In this document: positions 26,001-38,000 of the stretch, piece by piece | How positions within the stretch are numbered: position 1 is the first letter of the stretch | Layout: each line of letters opens with the position of its first letter | Origin: Cyprinodon diabolis | Lineage: Eukaryota > Chordata > Actinopteri > Cyprinodontiformes > Cyprinodontidae | Assembly: GCA_030533445.1 (NCBI GenBank) | Contig: CM060064.1 | Span: 44,756,787 to 44,820,786 of the forward strand | Reading direction: 5' to 3' | Length of the DNA stretch: 64,000 nt | Notes under the pieces: generated by a model | What the model was told of the DNA's origin: nothing | Databases searched by the model: none | What the model saw: only the letters and a program-made list of their open reading frames with translations | Program-made: the position numbers and the translations under genes

Positions 26001-29000
26001 CAGAAACTCAAGTCAGGCACAAGATAATCCACAAACAAAATAAGAAACTTTGCTGTTGCTGACAAAATTGGACCAGAAAAGAGGAAGATCTAAGAAATAG
26101 TCATCAAAATACAAGAGGAACAATTGTCCTTCCTTCCATCCATCCATCAGGAGTGAAACCCTCTCCAGCTCCTCCTGGGGAATCTTAAGGCATTTCAAGG
26201 TCAGATGGAATAAGTGGTCCTTCCAGGGATATACCCAGAGATGGCAAAAGTACTCACTTTCCGTACTTGAGTAAAAGTACAGATACTTGTGTTAAAAAAT
26301 ACTCAGGTAAAAGTGGAAGTACTGATTAAACTTCCTTACTCAAGTAAAAGTAACAAAGTACAGGCTTGTAAATTTACTTAAAGTATAAAAGTAAAAGTAG
26401 AAACCACTTTTTTCATGCTGTTGCCTACATTTTAAATGGATGTCTGCCAATAGGACTAGATCTCCGTTGTGTTCATTTTCAATCATCTCGTCGTCCATGC
26501 TACTATGCTAACGCCACCGCCACCAAGCTGCAATGATTTGCCGCCAATGAATACTGCCGAATCTGTCGATTCATCTTCTAGTGGTGCGTCAAATGCAACG
26601 TAGATTCCAATCCAATTAGATTGAATTTTTAAGATGTAGAGTTAATAAATGAAATATCTATACGTTTCACTCACGCTGTGACTCTATGATACCCCATTTT
26701 GTCCATTTATAACCCGGCTGCACTCGTGAAATAATATGCTTTACTTTCCTACCTGCAGGTACCTGACCCGGTGTAGGACTCTGGCTCAGACTGTCATCAA
26801 AGGAACATACTGGGTCTACTCTGAAATCCTACTGAATGATGGATCTTCTTACTTTATCTCCAAAGGTGAGCCCAGTCATCCATTGAGGAAATCTCAACAA
26901 TGCAGCGATAGAGGTAATCCCTTCCCACTCTCATTGCAACACCAACCCCTTTACAGACAGTGGCGTCTCCAGAAATGTTTCATAGGGGGGGAAGATGGGG
27001 CCACTAAAGATCTTAGGGGGACACACTGAAACTAAAAGCCATAATTTCAGGGTTTGAATCTACTATTGTGGTAAACCTGCCTGGAGAAAACATAAACACC
27101 TTCTCATTTCTTGTTTTACTGTGTGATTTTTAATGTTATATCCCTGGATGTGCATAATTCACCTGACTCCGCCAGATGGATTTGCTCCGCATATCCATCT
27201 GGAAACCTTCCGTTGAAGTAATTTTGAGAATGGGCAAAAATACTGGTTAGCTGATTGGCCTATGTTGGTGATAGACGGGCCAAATAAACCAATCAGATCA
27301 ACGAAGCATATGACGTACTAACAGAGCGACGACGAAAACACAACCACAAGCCAGGCTACTCTTGCCGAAACCAGTCGGGAGAAGAGCAAAAACATGTTTT
27401 CCTCTGAGAAAAAGCCTCCAGAGCAGTGTTTTGCTCTTCTTTCAGTGAAGAAATACTCTGTAATTCCCATAAAACTTGCTCGATAGCCACGCTAACGCTA
27501 GTTTCATCGGCTGAAGCCGCCATGTTCTTTAGACTGAACTGTCGCGCTTCTCGTTGCGTCACACCTCAACCCGCCTCAAAGCCAACGCTGATTGGACGTT
27601 CGTTTGGTGAACGGCTCCAAATTTTCTTTAACGGAGAGTCTCCAGACTGATCTGCGAGTGAAACCTTGAATGCTTGCGAGATCAGGATGGTCTCACGAGG
27701 CTACAGTAAATGCTAAATTGATGCTACTACAATTTACAGTGGCGAGTGGAGTGGCTAAGGCATTGCAAAGGGTGGCTGTGGCCACCCCTGGCCACATCCT
27801 GGTAGCGCCACTGTTTACAGGGGAACAAAAGACCTCCCTTATTCAGCCAGGCCAACAATTTCCTTTAACGACCCCCTTTCAGGGACTCATATGGGGCATT
27901 GCACGCTAACAAAAGAAGCCAAACAACCCCCGTTCCAAAATTTGCATGTTTTCTAAACAAAAACCAGGCTACGCTATTTCTGACATTTTGAATTGAAAAG
28001 CTTCCTGGATGTAAAATGAAACGTCTTCAAACTTGGAAAAAAAGTGAAGTGGATTGTTTTTTTTTTTTGTTTTTTTTTACTTTTTTGGAATCATCCATTG
28101 AGAAAATCTTAGGTTTGAGGCTTTTAGGTAGGATTTTGTTATGTCTGTCATAATCCATAACCTAGAAAAGGTTGGAATATAGATTGTCTGGTAGATTAAG
28201 ACCTTGTACAGTAATTAGATTAAGACCTTGTACACTTATTAAAAAGCAAGTAAAGAAAAACATAAGCAATAAAATTTACTGGAGATGAAACCCCTATGCT
28301 ATCATCTCTATTGTAAAACACTATTTAATATATTTTTCCACCTCTTATGATCTGTTTTATTTGTAGAGAACATTAGCCTTGTGTGTCGCTGATCTGAATG
28401 CTCAAATGACAGAGGAATCACATTTCTTATTCACTTTGGGCTTGTTTGGTTTGAAAATTGCTCTCCACATGCTAGTGGCAACCTTAATGCTACTAAAAAA
28501 AGTAAAAAATCAATCCACTGGACTTTGTTTCCAAGCTTGAAGATGTTTCTCTTCCCATCCAGGAAGCTTTTTCTATTCAAAATTTCAGAAAATGCGTTGA
28601 GTTTAAGGATTTATAGAGTAGCCCAACAGAGCCTTGTTTTTGTTTAGAAAAAATGCAAACAGTGAATTACAGCGCTCTCAAAGTATTCAGCTGCTAATGG
28701 TGGATTACCATTTAGTTCAGTTTATATTATCCTGTCTAAAATTTCTATTTAAAATAAAAGTAGACAGAATCCGTATTGTTTTATGTTCTCTCTATACTGG
28801 AAAAAAAATCGAAATCTAGATGAGTAATTTTTTCTTAAAATAAGTGAATTTTTTTGTTGAATTGTGGATGCAAGTGAGACACTTTGCCAATGGAACAAGA
28901 CTATTTACATTTAAAATAAGAAAAAAAAACAATTGCATCTTATTTCAAGTACATATTATCTAATTACCTTATCTTAAGAGTATAAATCCTCATTCCATTG

Positions 29001-32000
29001 GCAAATCATCCCATTTACCTACTCAAATTAAGGGTAAATAAACTTAATTTAAGACATTTTGACTTATTTCTGGATCGTTTTTGCAGTGTCCCAACACAGA
29101 GAGCAAAAATCACCCTATTCCCTGTGCATTGAATTTTTTTTGTAAAGAATAATTTCTAAAAGTTATTTTACATAATTTAAGGAAAAACATGAGCTTTTAC
29201 TATTTTTTGGCTCAAGAAATGTTTCACCGGTCATCTCTCATCTTTATGATGAAAACAAAATCCATAATGGATGGAAATAGGCTGGTTGGTTGGAGCTGTA
29301 TTCAACCAGAGCCCAGTGATTGATTCTTTTGTGGGGTTCATGGACAGAATCTGAAGTTTAAATTGGCAGAGTAGGAAGTTGAGCTTTGGGTGGTCGGGGT
29401 TGGATTCTGGCTCTTTCCAGACACACAGTTAGCATCTTTTAGCACTGAACTTCACCACCCACTGGTGGGATAATGCCTTTTATCATTATAGATTAAAAGA
29501 TTTAAGTATTAAGAAACAAAAACAAAAAGAAATGTAAGAAATTGTTCATTAAAGTCGTTAGAATGGAGAAAAATTCAAAAGCCTAAAAAAATGAATAATC
29601 AGTTTAAAATCACAGGTATATCTGCAAAATGTAAAAAGGAATGAAATAAGGAAGATTGAAAGAATTTTATCTTAAATTCCAGCTATGTTTTTATTCACAA
29701 TTAAAATAAAGTATTTTGCAGAATTGGAAACTGACTCACAGGTTGAGCAGAGGGAGAAAATGAAACACTCTCCAGCTGATATGTTCCAGGGAGTTGGATG
29801 CCAGGTTGCTGTGAAAGAAAAAGAAAACAGAACAAGATTTATTTAACTTGTCAAACAGTAATAGAGCTGGAAGTTCTAACCCTGCTTGCCTGAATCTAAC
29901 AGGTTTTTCAGTAACAGATCAGTCATTTCTAAGCAACAAGATAAGAAGAAGATCAATGGACAGATGTAAACTTCCACTTGCTTACTTTAGGGTTTGAGGA
30001 GGAGCGTAAATGTTTCCACAAAGACAAAGTAACATGAGAAACCCCTCAGGAAAATATGCTATTTTCAATCACTGAACCGTGGTGCTGGATTTGAGTCAGT
30101 GGAAAGCATTAATGCATCCAAACTGGTTCTGATCAATTACCTTGGCAGGTACTTCAAACCGAGTGGGACCAACAGTCATGAACACGCTGCCAGCACACCT
30201 CTGCTCAGTGCTCAGTACATTAGCTAATTAGTGCTTCTATACAAACAGTTCTTCTTATAGCAACACTGTCTGCTATAACTGGCAAAGGTTTATCCTGTCC
30301 TTAGTAGTGACTTAGATTAATCAGTAATGATGTTAAATATAATAAAAACCTCAAATAAACATCAATGAACACTTTTTCTTGTTATAGAACGTCACTGACT
30401 CACGTTTTCCAGCCCAAAAAATTTTCATAAACCGCCTGGATATACGAAATCTCGCCCAATTTGAACAAATGTTTATTGATCTCTTTTTTACTCATAGACA
30501 GCCATCCTGAACTGCCAGATTGGGAAACATCCCAACCTGGCAACAATGCACATAAGACGGGAAACGTTAGCCTTTAGATGCAAAACCCCATCATGCACAG
30601 CAACATATTTTTACAAAATATTCAAACATAAATTCTCCAAATATAAGATGAACAGGTTTGGTTCAAAGATCGCATTTTAGTTTTATTATAATTTCGTTTG
30701 TTGCAAGGATTTTACAGTTAGATTTTACAGTCAAGAAATAGAAAATTACACCATATGCCAGCCGTCACAAGGATGTGCATTAGAGACTGACTTTTTTTCG
30801 GGTCACGGGATTCCCGTGGGATTTTCCTTGGGATGGGAGTCAGTATTAGTAACGATCACGTGATTGGGACGGTACAGGATTAAACATTAACGGGAGGAGA
30901 CGGGAGCGGTCGCAAACCGATAGTAACTAAAAAAAAACTAGGATTGACGCCAAAAAATAAAATAAAATAGAAAGAAAAAAACTCCAGTACTGGCGCCGCC
31001 ATTTTGTAGTTCTTTTCCTTGAAGCCTACACTATAATGCGAGTCAAAAAACTACACGACCCAAAAACCAGCAGTGCTTCCGCTCTGAGTCTTTCACCCGC
31101 GCTCAAAAGCAACAAATTCAGATTCAATGTATTGGCAAAAAAATTTACTGAAGACAACAAGAATGGGAGTGGTGCAGGAGCGGGAGTCATTCTGAATGGG
31201 AGCGGGATGGGAGTGGGAGAAATTTCACCAGGAGTGGGACGGGACAGGATTTAGATTTCTACTCTGGCCCGGGATCGGGACGGGACACAATTTTTTCTGT
31301 GGGAGTGGGACGGGACAGGAGTGAAAATCCACTCCCGTGTCGGTCTCTAATGTGCATGACAAGGAAGGGCTATATATACTGCATGCATCATTAAGGTAGT
31401 TAACATTGGATTACTTCTTGAGCTCTTTGAATTATTTACCGTCACAGGTAGGACCTTCAGCCGAAGAGTAAGTGTTGGGGCCGCTATGATTTAAAGAGGG
31501 CCAGCCCTCACACGCTAAAACCTTTTCTACCTGCATTGTAAATAGCAGTTTAGGGGTGGTCACTGAACAAACCAATTAGCAAACCAATTAGCAAAACCAA
31601 CATGTTTCAAGTTATGTATTGAGAGCTTCAGAATACCAATAATAGCTTTCAAAAATTATAACAGAGAGCAACCAAACCACCAGTTTAAAGGCTCTATAAA
31701 CGTCACTAAATTCTGGATTAAACTAAAAACAGAGAGTCATATCACAGTTAGCATCCACAACATTAAAATGAAGCAGCTTACAGCCTGACAGTATGTAAGA
31801 GCGACATACCCTGTCTTTTAATGTTTTAATTCATCTTAGAAATATGTCTAAGTTTAATAATGTGGAAGAAAACGTTTTCTTTAAAGCAATTATTGAATAA
31901 AACTGGCATAATGATGACTGAAAATAGTTATTTAGTATTTGCCAGAGGTAACATCCTCTGGAAAAGTAAACAGGATTTTGAGAAGATACCCACTTATCAA

Positions 32001-35000
32001 TTAATCGTTAATTGATTGATAAAAACATTCAATTTTAGATTAATTCATTATTGATATCTTATGCTCCTGAATTAAACAGAAACAAAAATACAGTTCCTTT
32101 ATTGATTTTTTTGGAGCAAAAACACAGTAACAAATGAGCAAACAATTTTTTATAACTATCAGAATCGTAAGTAAGAAAACTAAAATAGTTGCATGTTATT
32201 TTATTGGAACCACCAATTTCCTTACTACTATATATATATATATATATATAAATACAAAATCTGAGGTCTTTGAACCATCTCCTTCAGTTTTGAAAATGGT
32301 GAAAGAGTTGTAAAAATCCTAAAAATAAAAAAGTCCAAAAGAAGTAAAAACCATATGATCCTAAGAAAGCCAGCTGAACTACAATAAGAAAATCCATTTC
32401 CTTTGAAGGAAAAGGAAGGAATGTTACTGCTCCAACCTAAAACTCATTTTTATTTACGTATGATTTGATCAGATAAATCAAACACTTTGTCCCTGCATGC
32501 CAGGGTCTCGCTCGTATTATAACTGCGATTTTTTGCTCAATCCTCTCAGGCCACTTAAATATCATCACAGCGGAGCTCAAATGATCCTCAGACTTTGAGA
32601 GGCTGTAAATAAACCTCCCTCAGAAGATGACAGAAAGCCACACTGGGGAGCGTGTGCATGGAAACCAATACATAATCATTGTGACAGGGCCCAGGGTTCA
32701 ATTATTTGTTTTCCTTGCTCCCAAAAGTTCATGTCAGATGGGTTAGCCATTGGGGCTTATCCATTACCGGCTCGATTCCTCCTGGAGTCCGCGGGGGGAA
32801 GAGCCAAGCCGGGAATAGCAGCTCGATCACTTTTAGCTGCTTTTGAGCAGAAATATTAAAAAATCTGGGAGGTTTGTGTTTAGATGAGAGCAGAAGGAGA
32901 AAATGTTTTTACTGATTTGTTTTTTTCCTCTCTTTCAGAGCTCAGAAATACATCTGTGGCAGAAACCCCCCACTCTCCCTGCAAGCCTAGCTGGCCCCTC
33001 TCCCACAGTAAAATATTGATTAAGTGATAATGGACCCTTAGTGGAGTGTATTTATTATGCATCAGTTGTCGATAATCCGCCAAAGTGAGCGAGTAAAAGG
33101 TGACTGGTGGATGTCTTCTCCAATTTCTTGAGCCTCCCAGCTCCCCTCCGCCTTCCCGACCAACATCTCTGGTCCCTTGGAAAAAAAACGCTTGTCTTTC
33201 AGATAAACAACACTGGACATGTTGCACACGCTCAGTAAAACGACGAGGACAAGATGGTGCCGATAAGAGTCAGCTGTTGGTGGATGGATGGATCCGATGG
33301 CTTCATTTGATATGTTTCAGTCAAGATGTGAGGCCAGACGGTCCGAAAGGAAAACAAATGAAAACAGTATCAATGAACTTAAAAGGGCATCGCAACAGCA
33401 GCGTGTTTCTGAATCCGTTGGTCAAAATGATCCAGCATTTAATATGTTTTTTTAATGATTTTCACTCTAAGGTACATAAGTATTTGGATCACTTTATCAT
33501 TGTAAATCTTTGATAAGGATTTTATTAGCTAGACCAAGTGGTGGATAAATGTTAAATAATGTCTTTTCATTTTATTCTGCCCAACAGGAAAAGTAAACTA
33601 TTTAGTGCATCGTTATTCAGCCCCCATTCGGATACTTCAAAATTTCTAAACCCTTGATGCCTATTGTTGCTAATTTGCAACAAACCATTTGAATTGCGCA
33701 CACAGCCATGATAGCATGTGGAATGGTACGGTATTCCCCCAATGGGAGTTATTTCACATTCCGTGTGGACCTAGGAACCTTTGGCAAGCTCTTTTTTGTG
33801 TTACAACTGGTTCCTAAAGCCAGCTATACACTCTATAATTTTTTTAGTCGTTGCAGGCAGCTACAGCTCACACTGTACGTAGAAACCACAGGGTTTAAAA
33901 GTTCATAGCTCACGATGTATGTTCTCACACTGTGCGGTCCAACGCTCTGATGCGATCTACATGTTCACACTGTACGTCTAAAAACCACGTCGGACTCAGC
34001 TCCGCAGTGAGATGGCGCTGGTTGGACTCGTCTATCCCGAAGCCAAATAATTAGTAGAGGAATATGAAGCTCAATAGAGTGAGCTTCATATTCCTCTTGG
34101 CAATTCGTGCCATTTTGTGCTGAAAGTCCTAAAAAGAAACGGCAGCGACGTATTTGGACAAAGACATGGCTGAGCAAACATGGCTACTATGGTCTGTCAA
34201 TTTTACAGAAAAGAACTCAATTTCACTCGCACTCCCGCCATGCTTCTGTGTTTTCTTCTGAGAGGAAGAAGAAGAAGAAACCTTGTTTGCGCATGCCCAC
34301 TTAGCGACTGAATTTCAAACATGTTTGATTTTCTCCTGACCTTATGATTCCTGATCGGGAGGTGATTGATTGCCCCTCATTACCCCCTGTACACTACATG
34401 ATGCACGACACACGAAGAGGCTGAAAGTCGGCCCGATCGCAAAATTCACGCACGACTGGAAAATCGGCCCGAAAAGGGCAAAAAATCAGACAGTGTATGC
34501 CCGGCTTTAGGGTGTATGTGATAAATATAGTCACCAATTTTTTATTTTTTATTTTACTATGTTTCTATTTATATTATAATATACATAAACATTATGTCTA
34601 TCTATAGATAGAATGTTTAAAAAACTTCAATTTTACATCAAAGGTTTGAAAAACAAACAAACACCCTAATATGCAGAGTCCCTTTGTTTAATACTTTGAT
34701 TTGTCCAGAGGGTTTTTTGGTTCTCTCAGACCCCTCTATGCAATGCACTCACTGCTGTGCACTGAAGTCTGTTGATTTGAAAGGCTTGTGCCTAAACGGT
34801 CAAAGTTTAACATCACTTTTGACAATGTGTGCACTGGCAGGTAATAGAAACTGAGCCATCCAGCCACAAGTCTGAATATTATATATTATAATATATTTAT
34901 AATATTAAATTGGTGTCAAAGAAAACCAGTCACATTCAGTCACTGACTTGGATTACCTGCTCCTCCATAATGAGCTTGTCACACCTCACCCTCACACCTA

Positions 35001-38000
35001 GCATGCATGCAGCGACAGTGGAGAGCAAAACTCTCTTTTAACAGGAAGAAACCTCCAGCAGAACCAGAACCAGGCTCAGTGTGAGCGGCCATCTGCTGGG
35101 ACACTCATTGCTTTAAGGAGACAGGAGCAGATGTACAGTAAGAAGCAGAGATACAAAAGGTAACTGTTAACCAGCAACCCAGGTGACCCCGTCCAGGAAA
35201 GACACGGCCTTGCAGACGAAAAATGTGCTGATCCCCTTGACAAGTGTAGCACAAACCACGTCCTGTATGGCGGTCCCATAACAGCAAATCATCACTTGAT
35301 AAGCCTCAAGACATGCTGCTGTTAGAATAATTATCATTGATGATGTGTGACTTTATTACACATTAATATTAGCTCCCTGTTGTGTGTCAGAACTGATGTT
35401 TTCCTCAGTAGTTTATCTAATTACGACAGTTCCTTGGTCCAGGTATATACAGTTATAAACTTAATTTTGTACGTGGCAAAGCTTTGGGAATGGAACGAGA
35501 GCGTCCTTCAGCTAAGAACAAAGTGTAATATTTTGATAAGGCTGAAGCCATGGATGTCTCCTCATCTGCTAACGAGTATGATGTAAGGATGTTCTGATGT
35601 GACAGACTGGATGCTTCTTTAACTGTTAATCGGGGCCACTTCCCGAGAACTGAGCCTGGTTGGTAAGCAGCTGCCTTCTGTATCCCTAAGCAACTTCTCT
35701 GATCTGAGTAAGATTACAATTTCTATCAAAATCTTTTGTCATGTCTCATGGTTATTTAATACATATAAGTTATAAAGTGTTTGTACAAGAGTTTGATCTC
35801 TTTTCAGGAAAACAAACCGGAGAGAGAAAGCTTCAAGGTTTAGACATAGAATCTACATTTAACACTGCACTAGACGGACAAAACATCCTGCAGGATCTCT
35901 CAACACCCATTTTTGCATGCAAAAACTTAAAAACGCATCAAGCTGCTGTCTGAAGGTCTGAGAAATTTGCTAGAAAACATTAAAGAACAAAGAGCGCAGA
36001 ACACAGCAGTTTTAATCCACTTAAGTTGCTGGATCATGGGGGAGCCGGTGCCTCCAGTGGTCATTGGGTCACCAGTGCTGTTCAACCCAATATGAAACCA
36101 ATAACCTCCTAAAATATGACTGTCCGCCTTGGACAGCATGAACTAGAGTAGCAGCCTACAGGGACATGGTTTTATATAGTTAATTGGCTTCTCTAAATTC
36201 TCCTTAAGTGTGAGTGTGTGTGTGAATGGTAGTTTGTCTCTGTCTTGCCCTGCGATGGACTGGTGACCTGTCCAGGGTGGACCCCGCCTCTCGACCGTAG
36301 ACAGCTGGAGATCGGCACCAGCACCCTTCGCAACACCAGCTGGGTTGAAGCGAGACAGAAAATGGATGAATGGATTTTGCTTTTCTTCAGCAGGGACAAG
36401 AAACAGATTGGGATTGACTATAAGGTGGAAAAAAATAAATACAGGAAAAAAGTGACAGTTGAAAGCTAAAAAAAGTTCAGGGATTGTGGCAAAGGTTCAA
36501 CTTTGAACCCCAGTCAGCCTCAGCAGATGGCTGCTCACACTGAGCCTGGAGGTTTCTGAGTTTTTCCTCTCCACTGTCACTACAAGCATGCTTAGTGTGA
36601 GGGATTGCTGAAGAGTCGATGAGTCGATGCAATCAACTGGTTTTCCTTAGATAGAAAACTTTGAATCAATGTGACTGGATGATCTGGTTGAACTGGAAAG
36701 TGCCTTGAGATGACATGTGTTGTCAATTGGCGCTAAAGAAATAAACAGAATTGAATTGAACTTCATACTGGACAACAACATAAAACACTCCGCCAAAGCA
36801 ACAGAAATTATTTCCATCATGGCATGTCCATCTGTTTAAGTGGCTGAAGGTCCAAACCAAAATACCCCCAAGAATCTGCATATCTTTAAGAAGAAAGTGG
36901 AGAGTTTCCCCAGAATGGAAAACACGTTCAACCTGTAGACGTGCAAAACAGCTGGAGCAACAAGCCAGAAAGACCTGCTGCAACAGAAGGTCCAATAGGA
37001 GCCGCTGATGTTCAGTCTCTTCACATATAAGTACTACTTCCTGTCGGTATAAAATCATGTTTAAATTCATTGTTGTTTGAGTAAACATTTTCATACAGAT
37101 TTTAATGGCAATGAATACTGCTGAACAAAAACAGTTAAAACTATGACTTTTTCTAACCTTTGCATTAGAGGATTTTTTTTTCTGGGAACTATTAATTGTT
37201 TTGGTGCCCCCCCCCCCTACCTTTTTTTATCGTTGCATTAGTTGATTAATTCAGAAGAGCAGAAAGACTTCGAATATGAACATTAAAGAGATGACAAGCA
37301 AATAGAGCAAAACCACAGCATATATTGATAGATAGCTCTAACCTGACTCCGCCAGATGGATTTGCTCCGCATATTCATCTGGAAACCTTCCGTTGAAGTA
37401 ATTTTGGGAAGGGGCGAAAATACTGGTTAGCTGATTGGCCTATGTTGGTGATAGACGGGCCAAATAAACCAATCAGATCAACGAAACATATGACGTACTA
37501 ACAGAGCGACGACAAAAACACAACCACAAGCCAGGCTACTCTTGCCGAAACCAGTTGGGAGAAGAGCAAAAACATGTTTTCCTCTGAGAAAAGCCTCCAG
37601 AGCAGTGTTTTGCTCTTCTTTCAGTGAAGAAATACTCTGTAATTCCGATAAAACTTGCTCGATAGCCACGCTAACGCTAGTTTCATCGGCTGAAGCCGCC
37701 ATGTTCTTTAGACTGAACTGTCGCGCTTCTCGTTGCCTCAAAGCCAACGCTGATTGGACGTTCGTTTGGTGAACGGCTCCAAATTTTCTTTAACGGAGAG
37801 TAGCCAGACTGATTAGCGAGTAAAACCTTGAAAGCTCGCGAGATCAGGATGGTCTCACGAGGCTAAGATAGCTCCTCTTTCTCAGCCAAAACACTTACAC
37901 ATACTGCAGCTTGAGGTTTCTTTGAAAAGCATTTGGAGAGATTAGCCTCAGTTTACACGATGTGATGGTGCTGGAAAAGAAAAAAGAAAACAATTTTCAG

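Noticed and set aside
33100..33513. 137-codon + ORF in an intron
   Set aside because: No recognisable domain or splice context; composition looks non-coding.
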